A stretch of 64,000 nucleotides of DNA from Diphasiastrum complanatum (Eukaryota; Streptophyta; Lycopodiopsida; Lycopodiales; Lycopodiaceae): NCBI GenBank assembly GCA_029204225.1, contig CM055100.1, forward strand, positions 54,185,711-54,249,710, read 5' to 3'. The notes beneath the pieces are model-generated. The model saw only the letters and a program-made list of their open reading frames with translations, did not search any database and was not told the origin of the DNA. A program made the position numbers and the translations under genes. Shown here piece after piece: positions 48,534 to 60,605 of the stretch; within the stretch, counting starts at the first letter, position 1, and every line of letters starts with the position of its first letter.

Positions 48534-48536
<3 letters not shown>
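45751..48536. other. No gene recognised
   Basis: ORFs at 46905 (95 codons, K/N-rich) and 47594 (73 codons, ending RNIKRKRELMEEQKRLQ) lack recognisable family features or splice context. Confidence 0.45.

Positions 48537-48622
<86 letters not shown>
48537..48622. repeat. Compound (TG)n(AG)n microsatellite
   Basis: About 27 TG units followed by about 16 AG units. Confidence 0.97.
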
Positions 48623-48624
<2 letters not shown>

Positions 48625-49564
48625 CTAATATGCAAGTTTGTTGGTTATGAGCATTGAGCTTTAATAATATGGCTCCAAGGTCATCAAAAATCTTCTTGCA
48701 AAAGAAAAACGTCCAAGGACTAAAGAGGTGTTGCCCTAATTCCTTGAAGAATGCCACTTTCTAAATGGCTGTGTTGCTCCATCTGACATGTATTTCAAAT
48801 TCCATTCACAGGGACAACCATACTTCAAAAAGAACCAAAATTCATTGACTAGTTGATCAAGTCTCCTAAATAATTGCCAAATTTTATACAACACTCCACC
48901 CCTTTCTTTAGGAAAGCCTTTTCATGTTTTATACTTACATTTTCACCATATCTTTTTTGCTTCTTAACTTTGTTTTACTTTTAAGAAATTGCCTCCTAAA
49001 TGAATCTTCATCTTTCATAGCTGAATGTCTTGACAATAATGTACCATCATTGACAAAATAAAAATGACATGACAAGACTCATTAAAAAACTTGTGTATCT
49101 CTCAAAATAACACGAAGGGTACTGAAAATGTGGCAGCCTTTGAAGTTCTCTCAAAAGAACACGAAGGGTACTGAAAAAGCAGCCTCCTGCTATGTTTGAA
49201 GTTCTCAGCACATGGTCAAAGAACAAAAGCATTCTCTAATATAAAATAATTTATGTATATGAACTTCTAGTAGAAGAGAGTCGACACTCACAAGGCTCTC
49301 TACTAACCACAATAAATCATCACTTAGTCCAAAAACCATTGAGAAAATGCCCAGCATATAAAATATCTTTGTGAAACTGCAACATTGTTTGCCACCCTTA
49401 AACATGTAACCATCAAATGGTTTGAGCTCCAAGATACACTCTAAAATGTTTGCCGAAGCTTCTCCATCCAGAAAAAGCTTACTTTATACAGGAAGTCTCA
49501 ATATATTGTATGGAACAACATGCTTTGTTTTTAAGGAAACGTTATAGCCTGAAGAGTGAAAAAC

Positions 49565-49570
49565 TTTATT
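49565..49570 (-). terminator. Candidate poly(A) signal of unnamed gene
   Basis: AATAAA on the minus strand about 280 nt past the TAA at 49848-49850. Confidence 0.35.
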
Positions 49571-49847
49571 TTGCTCCTCTTAAACAGAAGACCTCTAGCA
49601 TGCAAGTTACCAGATTCTGAGATATTGTGTGCAATGCAGCGAGTTTAAGATTGACAATGCCGCTCTAAAAGGCTGTATTGGCCTATCTAAGGAGTTCAAC
49701 TCTTGCCATGAAATGCAAAAACATCAAGTTCAGCATGCAACTTTAAGTCTAGTTGATCACTATGATTTATCGCACTTAGGCAATGCAGAATACGATCACT
49801 ACTTTAAAAAGCCACAGAATTGATGACTTTAAACTGCAGGTTGCATA

Positions 49848-52800
49848 TTACCAACCTGGTCCATGTCCATTGTCCCACTTCAATACTGCAGAATTGATGG
49901 CCTCTTTTCTCTTAGCTTTGTCCTTCACAAACCAATCACATATTTTTCCCGCATTTAAATCACTAATAGGTACATTCTCTTGCTCTGAGATCACTCGCAA
50001 GAGATTCAATGAGGAAACCTGCAGCAAAAACGTACATCAATTTCAATAACCAAATCTCACACAAGCTGAACAGGTTACAAAAGGTAAGCCGTAAGTTAAG
50101 GTTACAAGTATGTTGCAAAACATTCACCAATCTTCATAGAACCCTTAAAGTGCTAAATATCATAGTACTGGTATGACTGTTGCACTAAGAACATTATTCA
50201 GAAGATGTCTAACGATTAATGAACACTCTAAAGGATTTTGTTCCATCTTGTGGACTAAAGGGTCATATTAAAAAACAGCTCTTCAACAAACTCATGCTCA
50301 CTTTCTCCCCAAGTGATTTCTTCAGCTTGTGTTAAGCCATAGCTGCCTCAAAATGTGTTCGATCTTCCTGCGTGTACGGAATGCAGGTGTTTCATACCCG
50401 TCAGAATGTTAGGTAATTTAAAGAGTTGTTTTCTTTTGTTCTGAGACCAAAAATAATTTGGGTCTCATTTGCATGACGCCAAGGGAGAGGCAATGTGCTG
50501 AAGTTGGAGAAAGGGTTGGAAAAGCAGGGAGATATTTTGGGAGCATCTTGCAAGACTAATTTGAAAGGACAGCAAGGATTCAGTGAAGTGTAGAGAGAGA
50601 AACAAGCAGGAGAAGTTCATGAGCTTTTTTTACTGATTTGTGACAGCAGCACATCAAGTGTCAACAAAAATTGATGGGCCACTATCAGAAAGCATAAAGT
50701 CACTTCACGATGATGTCATAGAATCTTCCTTTTAGCTTCATTTGGGGACCAGTATGTCCAATGGGATTCCTAAGAAAGACGTGTTAGGAAGCCTGTGTTC
50801 GTTGTGAGAGTTTAAATGTGGAGAATTTTTTCTTTAATTCCAGCTACCTGTCACTCCCTGTGGATTAGTAATAGGTATTGATGTGTGGCTCACAAGTCAA
50901 AAGGATATTTTTAACTCCAGTGATCAACAAAAAGTCTATATATATCCCCACTAAAATTTAAAAAACTTATTTTTTTTTCCAGACGATGGCAGTGAAACAA
51001 GTCAAATTTTGACTAGGATGCACCAATTGAGATCAATTTGAAAAGCACTCCTGCAGAGACCTACACCATGAGTCCTCAAAGCACAAACATCACAAACACA
51101 GAATCTCCTTGCCGATACAATGCCTACTTAGCTTCATGCTTTGTTCACCATGGCTTTGTTCTGTCGCCTTCCTAGAGAGGGAGCCTTCTAAGAATATCTG
51201 CTTGTATTATGCTTTAAACTAGGTTTGTAGTTTCATTTTCCCATCAGGGCTTAAGGGAGTGTTAAATTTGGTAAGCCCAATTTATTTCTTGGTCTTACGC
51301 ATATTTCCAATTTTAGTAGTTTTTCAATTTTCTGCTTACAAGTTTGTGTGCGTGTGTGTGCCATGCTAATGGCACGTATGGATGTTGAGTTGGGACACGC
51401 GTCCCGTAACAGGGACCGTATTGCCATGCAGCGGTACCCCCTACAAGAAGTTTGTGTATATGTGTATCACTTCTTCTCTGTTATTAATATAGCTTCTATA
51501 GTGTTCTCTTGGGTTGTGGAGTGCTCTCTCTTTCCACTATTGAATGAATTCGTTTGATGCTTAGCCTGCTAGTCATCTAACGATCACTGCAAGTCAGATC
51601 CTTGACAAGAGAGACATGTATGCTATGTTGTATTGAACATTATGTAGACCACATGACAGACGGGGTGATACACGATTTTAGAAAGTTTTACAAGCCATGT
51701 CTATGTGTCAAATTGTTGCCAAGTGGCATGCACCGGTGTGTTTATGCCATGTAGAATTGCATGATGAGGTCAACACCACAACCATTAGAAATAGCAAAGT
51801 TGTATACCACTCCAAGAAAAAGTAGATATCATCTATCCCAAATCATCCAAACTACTAAACACACCATTATTAAGTTGAGATAATCATGATGAGTCCTTTT
51901 AATTTGATCCTCAAGTAAGAGGATCTTATCCAACTCTAAGAAGTTGACAATATCAGTAAGGAAAAGCATAAAAGCAAGATGAACTTTGTCTCTACAAAAG
52001 TGAATGCTTGCAAAAACGTAAATTTGTGGTCCAATCTCAAAATGGCATGATGTTATCATACTCAAAACACAATCATACATCCCACTGGACCACTACCCAT
52101 GTCTTTGTGAAGACAAGCAACTATACTAGCCCTCACCCTCCTATCCACATAATAGCATCATAAGAAATCAAAACCCATATAGATTGAGTTATTGTAAAGT
52201 TAATATTATTACTACTCCAAATCCAACACGTAGGAAGGATCAAAGGACTCATGAGAGTTTCTCATGTGCCTCAGAAACTCGGACTCCCTTGGACGAGGAC
52301 AAGATAAGTGTGTGACACACTATATGTGCATACAAGATCTCAAAAGATGACCCAATTGCATTCGGACGTAACCTCCCAACAAGTCTTTTGAATGTAAAAT
52401 AACACCCTCATCCATGATACCTCAGTTCCCCTAGGCCACCCTTTGATGATGTAATTCAACAAGCCTATTGAAAGACGAAGATTTGACTACTGCAAATGCA
52501 TCTTTCAAGGTGCCAAGCCTTAATTTGGCTAGTAGTAGCAATATGCAATGTAGCGTCGAGAAAGACTCGATCTTACTTTAGACAAGTACCATTAAACACC
52601 TTGTTGATAATTACCGTCAAGTGTCCTCAAAATTGTAAGCAAATAACATCTCGATCATGACAAGGGATGTCTTTGTTTCATTGTTAGAAACTTTAGTCAC
52701 TTTTGAGCAAGAAATAGTCTCCCCTCTATGCTTCAATAGTTAATGCTATGATGCTTCAACATGGTGCTTAGTTCTCTCACTTGTGACACTCTTTGCTTTA

Positions 52801-53287
52801 AGCTTGAATCTTCTTGTTCCAAGGCCACCACAGTGAGCTAGATAGCTATTTCCTACATCACACTATATGCTAGGGATAACAAAATAAATCTTCAATATAG
52901 CTTCATAGCAAATGTCCATGAATCTTTTTGACTATTTAAATGCAAATAAAATCAACATCAAAGGCCATGAGTATTTTGTGAACGTAAATTATATATACAC
53001 CCAAAACCTTGATCTGAAAGACTAGGCACAACAACCTCGCTTAGTTGACCAATTAGTACAAAGCATTTTTTATTTTTTTTGAAGTCTAGCAAAAAATGAG
53101 ACAAATAGAAACCCAAAGGTAGCTACCGTAAGACGAGCAAGAAAGCGTTCGTGCATATCAAGGTTAGACATTTCAATAAGTCCAGCTTCCTCAAGAGATA
53201 GAAATGTCATAGGGCCGCCATCACTTCCAAAGATTTCTTTACCACCATCAGATGTTGTCGCTCTTCTAGCAATTGATTCTTTTGTAC
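49848..53287 (-). CDS. Conserved plant-type gene of unknown function, last two exons
   Basis: Exon A is 53287-53127 (161 nt; acceptor aacctag|GTACAA, donor CTTACG|gtagct) and exon B is 50018-49848 (171 nt; acceptor ctgcag|GTTTCC, stop TAA). The A/B junction is phase 0 and reads ERFLARLT|VSSLNLLRVISEQE. Exon A encodes ESIARRATTSDGGKEIFGSD, then MTFLSLEEAGLIEMSNLDMH. Exon B encodes VPISDLNAGKICDWFVKDKA and ends VLKWDNGHGPGW. About 110 residues are present with no stop or shift. The fragment looks like the helical C-terminal part of a soluble protein. I cannot name the family. The intron is 3,108 nt, and a Penelope-like element sits directly upstream of exon A, so that stretch is probably also intronic. 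Earlier exons are not found in the window. Confidence 0.78.
50019..53126 (-). other. Intron of unnamed gene
   Basis: 3,108 nt from donor ACG|gtagct to acceptor tgcag|GTTTCC. No transposon coding sequence is recognised. A GGGACACGCGTCCCG motif at about 51395 is the reverse complement of one at about 62674. Confidence 0.65.
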
Positions 53288-53479
53288 CTAGGTTCATAAA
53301 TGTAAGCCACATGCCAAAATGGATTACAACAATTCTTGAATCTACTTAAGAAATTTTGTTATCGCAAATCCCTATTTACTCATTTTGTTGTCTTCAAAAA
53401 AACATTGACAAACAATCTGATCTTGATGCGAACTATTTGCCAAAACATACGTAGGACCTAATTGTTATGATATTGTAAT

Positions 53480-55276
53480 CAAACAATGTGTTTACGAGAT
53501 AGAGACATGAAGTTTATTGATAATAACCTCATATAACCATTTCTTTGAAAAGGATCAACCAAAATTCCTACTTCTTTTATGAAAGTTTGTTTTTTGTTAC
53601 AGCAGTACATTGCGGCAATAACTTGAGAAATAATTACCTTGTAAGAGTTATAAATTGGTCTATTAGAAGCCAAATGTATATACTGTGGGAATGGAAAAAG
53701 CAATTCCTGTCTTTCATTCCAGTGGGTATATCCAAAAAGGATTATCCAAAGTTCTTACCTGTGATTTATCCATAAAAAGCTCAATATGAGGGTTATTAAA
53801 GAAGCAAATATCATCTATGTACCTAAATGAATGTTTAAAGTCATTCATAAAAGTACCAAACCCTAGCCTGGCTAGTCTTTTTATAAACTATGCCTCAAAA
53901 AAAGATAGATACCAATTACACCAAGTAGGTGAGCAAGAAAAGCCCATTGGTATACCGTGGATTTTTTTCCAAGTTCTATTTCCTAGTTTGACGATGCAGT
54001 TGTCTATTGACCATGACCATTCAAAAATTTCACGCTCTCGAACCCACTTATATCTGAGTTGGTCATGTTCAAAATGTTTAAAGGCATATGTTATAGACTT
54101 ATTCATAATAGTTTTTAGTCCATCTGGACCATCTATGGGTATGTTTTCATAGCATTTAGAAATAGCTGCAACCCACGTGCTGGTGATCAGTGGTGGTAAA
54201 TTGCGGTAGAAACCAATGGATGACTCACATTGCCAGAATAAAGTAGTATCCACATTTAGGATACTCCTGCACCTTCCGAATGGTGACAGCATACCAAGAG
54301 CTTCTGTGAGGAATTTGGCAAGTCTGGTAAAACAGCAATCATGAGCATTGGTAATCCATTTGAACGATTCTTTGTGGGCTTTGTAAGTACATAATAGATA
54401 AGGTAAAGTGTCATTTCCTATAAAATTTACAGGTAAAATATTGGTAAGTTTATCCATTACATATGTCAAAGATTTCGTGACTGAATTATGTCGATCATTG
54501 GAAAAAGGAGTAAAGTCTAGACTGTTTAGTCTATCGATGGCAAATTTTCGTACAAAGAATATACATAAGAAGCAGGGATTGTGTTGTGCTTTATCAATAC
54601 CGTTGACATAAAGGAAGCTGGTAATCCATTGTTTTTCATCCTTGGCAATCTTCCATTTAGATGAAGAGACCGTGTTACCATGTAGCCAATTACGTTTTCT
54701 AATATACTCTAAGGCAGCATTTTTACAAAAATTAGCATGCTTGTTCATCGTAATTTCATCTAAAAGTTCATAAGTAGGTAGTAGTTTCATGAGTTTAAAC
54801 CATCCATCATACAGTTCAGAAGCAACATCACTGATATTAGATTGTCGTAATGTAATATGATTTAGACCTTTCTCTCATAAGATTAAGCTTTTAACAATAG
54901 TACAATCCGTAGAGACAATATGGACAAAATTTTCTGATATAAAACCCTTAAATCATTCGAAACAAAAGCAATAGCAGGAATGTAAGCTTCCTACATCAAA
55001 GTTACAAAAAACTTCAAAAGGGAACCAGTCACTTTTAACACTTGATAAGTATGACCAAATAATATCATGGAAATGCTCGTCTATAACACCAAACAGTCTG
55101 AATAAAACGTAAGCATCAAACATTTTAACATGAATGGTTTCAAAAACTCTATTACGGTAACATAAATGCAAAAAAGATCTCCATGTATCACTGCTAGTAG
55201 TAAGCTGAAGTCGACCAGTAGCACAAATAGTAACTTCCCTTCTTGCTGTCATGTCTTCATCCTGCACATTGGTCAA
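53480..55276 (-). pseudogene. Penelope-like element reverse transcriptase
   Basis: One minus-strand frame from 55276 to about 53720, broken by stops at about 54953, 54877 and 53888, encodes a roughly 500-residue protein. RT landmarks are LPYLLCTYKAHKESFKW, ISKCYENIPIDGPDGL (motif A; matches the Penelope-type LYTNIP pattern, with Ala where the catalytic Asp is expected), HGIPMGFSCSPTWCNWYLSF (motif B) and RYIDDICFFNN at about 53830-53800 (motif C, YIDD intact). A shift near 53700 leads to YIHLASNRPIYNSYKV and ILVDPFQRNGY, resembling the Penelope RT thumb. No GIY-YIG endonuclease is seen before exon A of the neighbouring gene at 53287, so the element either lacks one or is truncated. The copy is dead. 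Confidence 0.72.
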
Positions 55277-56330
55277 TCCCTATAAAACTTCAATCTCTTG
55301 ACTGGCAAATCGTTCTTTGCGCTACTACTTTGCCCTTCTTTTCCCTTGAAACCAAAAGACCTTCTTTTCTTTCCTGTTCCTGACCCTGAAACGATTGAGT
55401 TTGGATTATTCAGATTGAAGTTGCCCGTGCTTTTGCTTGTATTTTGGAAGTACTTGTCTTGGGGGGTAGAGAAACTCAGTCTTTTCAATAGGCGTTCTAT
55501 TTCACAGATGTTTTCGGCATCCCCCAAATGTGCTAAGAGTTTGGTAGAAAAGTCTTTTGCAAGTTCAATAGAAGCGTCAATCATATATTGTCGAATAAAG
55601 AGGAAAGCCAAATGTGCTTTAATGACGTCTCTAGTAGGTTTATGCAGGTACATAAAGAAAGCATTCATCTGATTTTAGAAAGAGGCACCAGGAAAGAATT
55701 TGCCTAGATTGTTCATCATAAACCAAACGACATGGTCAAATCAGATGATAGAGGAGTTAATTTTGCATTTATTCCCACACCTACATTTGAAGAAAGGCCT
55801 CTTCCAGTTCCAAATTCTAGCTTGATGGAGGTTCATTCTATTGAAGCCAATTTCAAAGTGACCTCTGATTCTAGCCCATGTCTACTCAGAAGGACAACGA
55901 GAAGGTTCAAATTTATTCATACGAATGATAGTGTCAAAAGCCACAGGAGTCTCGAGAGAGGGATTTTTGGGTAAGGTGGCAAGTTCGCAAACTTGTATTT
56001 CTTTTTCAGTAAGATGTGTAAGCAAGATCCAAAGATCAATGGGTATAGGAGCGAGAAAATTAACAGAAGGAAGGCTCCAAAGTTTGTAAGCAATAAGAGC
56101 AGATTTAAACTCAATAATTCTACTAGGAACAAAAGGAACTTGGCAACTTTCGGATTGACAAAACTCGTACGTGGACTGGTCACCAACGACGCAGATATCT
56201 TGAGAAAAAATCTCTAATTGGATGCACTTTTCTCATCTAGGTCATCAATAAACACAAGAGAATGTGGTGACAAAGGAATATCAAGAATAGGGGAGGAAGG
56301 TTCAGCAGGAGTATTACCATTCTCATTTTT
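55273..56330 (-). pseudogene. ORF upstream of Penelope-like RT, unknown function
   Basis: A minus-strand frame from about 56217 to 55273 (about 315 codons, three in-frame stops) overlaps the RT frame by four bases in a different register. It reads VPSRIIEFKSALIAYKLWSL, PIDLWILLTHLTEKEIQV, RPFFKCRCGNKCKIN (a cysteine cluster), DVIKAHLAFLFIRQYMIDAS and a basic C-terminus (GKKRRSFGFKGKE). A further piece in another frame (TPAEPSSPILDIPLSPHSL) extends it to about 56330. Basic tail and position suggest a nucleic-acid-binding first ORF of the same element. I recognise no family. Confidence 0.55.
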
Positions 56331-56419
56331 CCAAGCACATAAAGACTTTCCTAATGTGCGAATTATAAAACCTCTCTTTCAACTAGCTAAAAGACCTGGT
56401 GTGGACACGTGTGCTAGTG

Positions 56420-56830
56420 TTAGGGCAAATCCATGCCATTCTAACCCATGTGAGCCTTGTTCAGAAAGGCAAGTCACACACTATCGTCCATACTCCTGAG
56501 CATATCCATGCTTTCCAGTTGTATCTCACCAGAAGCCTAATGTGACACCTACGTGGGTAGAGTTAATTATTGCCATGGTTGAATAGTGCGAATATGTAGG
56601 TATTAAAGCACGTCTGTGCCATGCTAATCCTTATACCCGTTTACGCAAAACCTGGTTTCATATTGCTATATTTCATCCTGAGCAAATCCATGCTTTCCAT
56701 AATGTGAAATTCAACCCATGGCATACAGGACTTCGTTATGAATAGGTTTGGTTTATTGCTTATCAAGGACTTCCAAGATTTTTACCAAGTATTAGGGAAG
56801 GTCCGTGCGATTCTAATCCTTGTGTAAAAA
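56420..56830. repeat. Tandem repeat, ~186-bp period, about 2.5-3 copies
   Basis: Blocks ATGCCATTCTAACCC (56433), GTGCCATGCTAATCC (56616) and GTGCGATTCTAATCC (56805) recur at 183 and 189 nt. A second block, (A/C)A(A/T)ATCCATGCTTTCCA, recurs between them (about 56505 and 56688). Spacings are multiples of three, so one frame on each strand stays in register, but both are broken by stops and I cannot say that either is coding. Confidence 0.7.
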
Positions 56831-57209
56831 ATACGTATCTTACACATATCCATATTGTCTAAGAACGTTATGTTGAAAAAGCCTAATTTTGGATCTAGGT
56901 ATAGAGAACTTACGAACAGTGAAAAGTAGCTTTTATATGGTTTGAAAGAGCTTATGGCATTGTAACCAAAGTGGATGAATCTCTTACCGTAAGATCAAAC
57001 ACAAAGGATGAAGGCCTGTTAGGGCACTATCACAGGAAGAGCAAAGTGAGGAACTCTCCACAAATTGTTGTGAGAAATGTAGTCAAAACTTTATCACACA
57101 TAGTAGCATGTCGTGGGGCTTCTTGGAAGGTGGCATTTTGGCTTGAGGGAGAAGCAATAGCTCCTGTCCATACATTGTGGCTAAGCTTAAAAACTTCGTA
57201 AGGCGTATC
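56831..57209. other. Unassigned; open plus-strand frame
   Basis: A 76-codon plus-strand frame (56971-57201) without family features ends just before a homopolymer run. Confidence 0.35.
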
Positions 57210-57231
57210 AAAAAAAAAAGGGGGGGGGGGG
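57210..57231. repeat. A-run followed by G-run
   Basis: Ten As then twelve Gs. It may be a sequencing-difficult site or the decayed end of an insertion. Confidence 0.9.
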
Positions 57232-57357
57232 TTTGAAATTATAAAGAGCAGATTAAGGGTGGTGTTGGTGTAGGACCTTTTTTTTGAAGTTTCGATAGTC
57301 TTTTGTTGTCTGAAGGAAGCATAGTGTAGCGGGGTGTCTTAATGTGAAGAACCATCC

Positions 57358-57358
<1 letters not shown>

Positions 57359-57418
<60 letters not shown>
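57359..57418. repeat. (GA)n microsatellite
   Basis: About 29 GA units. Confidence 0.97.
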
Positions 57419-57419
<1 letters not shown>

Positions 57420-59790
57420 CTATGCTAGACTAAGCTTCTAGGCATTCAAATATCCAAAAAGATTTCCAATCCCATTATATGCTCTTCCATGACCATTGCT
57501 GCCTCCCCCGTTAGAAATCCCTTGGAGGGACCCCTTTTAAGCTTTTGAGTTGACTTTCCTCCAATGGGCCCTCAGCTTGAAACCTTGCCATTATATGCCT
57601 GAACTTCAACCGTGTGGATTCCTATTGGCATTTGACAAGCTACAAACCCTTGTAGCTTCATTTTTTCCATAAATCAAACCACCTTTGAAATTTTCAGCAT
57701 ATTGGATGGCTACAACTTTTGCGTGATTTTCATATTATATCGAAATTTGATTAGATCTGGTTGCCCATTCTCATATCTTATAGTCGAGGTTAACACTTGC
57801 ATGTAGCATTGGGTTAGAGTTTACCTTGAACTTTGTAGCCTAGCTACCTTCATGTTTTCTCTAAAATAGAGTTCACCTCTTTCCTACCAACACCACTTAA
57901 CTAGTAAAAGCCAACAAGTGCTTAGCTCTGAATAATTCAGACAAGTTTCTAGCGATCATTGATGTTCTTCATTTCTACAAAGAAGATAAAATTCAATTTA
58001 GAAGAACAAACTATGTACATCGTGCAGACTCCCTAGTGTCCCTTTTCTGCAATAGCCAAGACCATAGCCCAAGTCTTTGTGGATACAACAACTCTTATCC
58101 AACTCGGCTACTAGAACGGACAATATAGAGTTTCGCATTTCCTAATGTGTGCATTGAATCTGTACTTTGGGTTCATAACAGATTAGAATGCTTACTTCCT
58201 TATAGCTACAACAATTATTGTGGCTTCTACTAGATTACCAAAGTCTCTATAGACCTTTAGAGAAAGAGCGAGAATGAAAGATGATAATACAATCAAATAC
58301 TCAAGCTGAGTATCTTGGTTACTAATAAATCGATGTTATGGGGATAGGACCCAACATAACAAAAGGAGACGAGTAATCTTCAAGCCTATGAAGTCCACCC
58401 ACAAAGTCTCGCTTTGTCAATGCCCAAGAATAGGTGTACGTCAAATGCAAAAACGTACGTCCGCATTAGCTTTCATAGAATTGTACAAAGACCAATGTTC
58501 TGAGTTTCTATCACTTCTCCGAAGACAAAAGGCACACTCAATTATGATGAAGGCTAGCACTTGAGCAAAGCCAATGAAAGGAAGTTCCTACTTCCTCATA
58601 GAAAAGAAGAGTTTTACATCCTATCTCTTCAACTTGCTCACAATCTAGCTACACAATACAGTTGATGGAAAAAATGCACTATTAAAGATTGAAAGAATCG
58701 ACACAAACCAATTGGTTGATATTGACGAAGATCTCAATTGAGAAATGCATGTTTGCTAATACAACAAAAGAATCTATCAATATCATGACTAGGATAGTAT
58801 GCAACATAACAAAAGGAGACGTGCAATCTTCAACCTTATGGAGTCCACCCACGATTGAAAGCATGGAATGTGTTGATTACATGATTTTACCAGTTTTGTT
58901 CATTTTGCTGATTTCTTTTATGTTTTTTATAGTAAGGATCTTTGTGGTTTCAAATAATTAGAATATGGATCTTTGTTAATTGAGTTCTTTTCACTAACAT
59001 TATGCATCCTTATCGATTGCGGTTGATTATGTTGATACTATGGATCTTTGTTCATGATGTTGATTGTAATGATATTGGATCTTTGTTTAATCTTTTTCAA
59101 GTTGCTGAATCAATCAGATTACTTTGCCCTGTCTAAGGTGCTCATCATATGGGTTATGGATACTTCACTTGATAAAGCTTCATGCAAATCCATCAATGAT
59201 AAAAGTAAAGATAATGCACAATAGAGCCAGTACTTCCATTTTTGTCCACAAAATCTTTCTTGAATGATTGTTATCTTACAAAAAGTTAATGGTTATCAAA
59301 AAAGAACCACCACTGTTTGAGAAATTTTGAGACCTCCCAAGAATTTGCAAACTATGGAAAAACTCTTGAGTTGGGGCCTTCAACTATATTCACATACTAG
59401 TATTTTCAATTTTTTCATAGCGTAAGTTACCAAATGTAACCCAACTCTAGCTGATGACAAAGAAATCACTAGGAGATTATGTTTGTACCCTCCATCAACA
59501 CTAAAAAGGGCAGTTCTATATTACAAACTATTCATGAAGAGTAAAGTCCCTAGAGGCAGTCCAGGTGTGAGGCTCCCCTATTCGAGGTGGGAGCCCGAAG
59601 GGTTTCAAATGCCCTGGCTTGAGTGCTTCACTCAATATAAACCACCAAAAAAAAAGCTACATGGGCAATTACAGCTGTAATACCCAGCCCAAGCCCAAGC
59701 CAGCTGCTTGGGCAATCTTTAAAGAATTCTCCCTCATAATGTCCCTGATAATTGAATGTAAAAAAAGCACGATGTGTGTCTATGGACAAA
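57419..59790. other. No gene recognised
   Basis: A ~55-nt direct repeat (ACATAACAAAAGGAGACG then CTTCAA..CTATG.AGTCCACCCAC) occurs at about 58352-58402 and 58803-58853. Otherwise no structure is seen apart from small chance ORFs. Confidence 0.5.
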
Positions 59791-59911
59791 GGAATGGTCT
59801 TTCTAGAGACCTTTATGGTGGTTTGGGCAATTTATCTTGCCCTAATGGGCTTCCCATAACTTCTCAGATGGACCCTTACCACCAATTAAGGTCTCTAGAA
59901 AGAATCATTCC
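59791..59911. repeat. Imperfect foldback with ~32-nt arms
   Basis: Arms 59791-59822 and 59878-59911 pair as GGAATG.TCTTTCTAGAGACC and its complement with a few mismatches. A smaller GGGCAA..TTGCCC pair lies in the loop. This is a hairpin of MITE or small-RNA-precursor size. Confidence 0.75.
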
Positions 59912-60578
59912 CTTATGTAAAGGATGGGCAAGATTTCACTTACTCTTGAGTCTTACCCAACACGATCATAAGATGTGTTGTAAACAAAATTTGAGCCACC
60001 GTTCTTTAAAATATTGATTTTTCGCATCAGTCTTGAATTTCTAAGTCTATATAAACATGTAAATTTATAACACTGGAATGGCTTTAACAGGCAGGTGACC
60101 ACCCTGGAATGAATCTTCATTTCAGCTTGAAATAATTGAAGTAATCCTTTACTTTACTTGGAACCATTCAACAAAAATGCTAAGATTAAGGAAACTGCAA
60201 ATGATCTTTTGTAGCTACATAATACATACTCCAACTAAAGAAGTGACTATCTAATTGTAGAGTCGGAGAGCCTTAATTTGACTAGATAATAATAACTACA
60301 AGCTTATTTATAAGCAGTTAAGAAGAGTTAGTATTTGTGGACTATGTTGACAGCATTGACATGTGGGAGTTAACCACAAAAGAGTTGAGAACAGACCTTG
60401 AATTGGACGGTGAGGCACAAATGGCTGCTGTAATTTGAGATAATTACCCAATGCCACTGTTTCACAACGGGAACGGCAGGGGGGGTCCTGTGCAAACAAA
60501 AGAAGTAGGGTGTTGTTCATATGTGGCATGTGGCATAATCGCATACCAGCGCAGCATCAGCGTCATCATCAACCAACC

Positions 60579-60605
60579 TCGCTCGCTCGCTCGCTCGCTC
60601 GCTCG
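60579..60605. repeat. (CTCG)n tetranucleotide repeat
   Basis: About 6-7 CTCG units, unusual among the GA/TA/CA repeats of the window because it is GC-rich and rich in CpG. Confidence 0.95.

Noticed and set aside
53817-54152. Plus-strand 111-codon ORF
   Set aside because: It is antisense to the Penelope-like reverse transcriptase, whose motifs are on the minus strand.
56218-57201. Plus-strand Cys-rich repeat protein (PCHSNPC, LCHANPY, PCDSNPC)
   Set aside because: The minus strand gives an equally periodic reading and both contain stops, so I recorded a DNA repeat rather than a gene.
59483-59660. SINE-like segment ending in an A-rich tail
   Set aside because: No convincing A and B boxes of a tRNA promoter and no target duplication could be seen.
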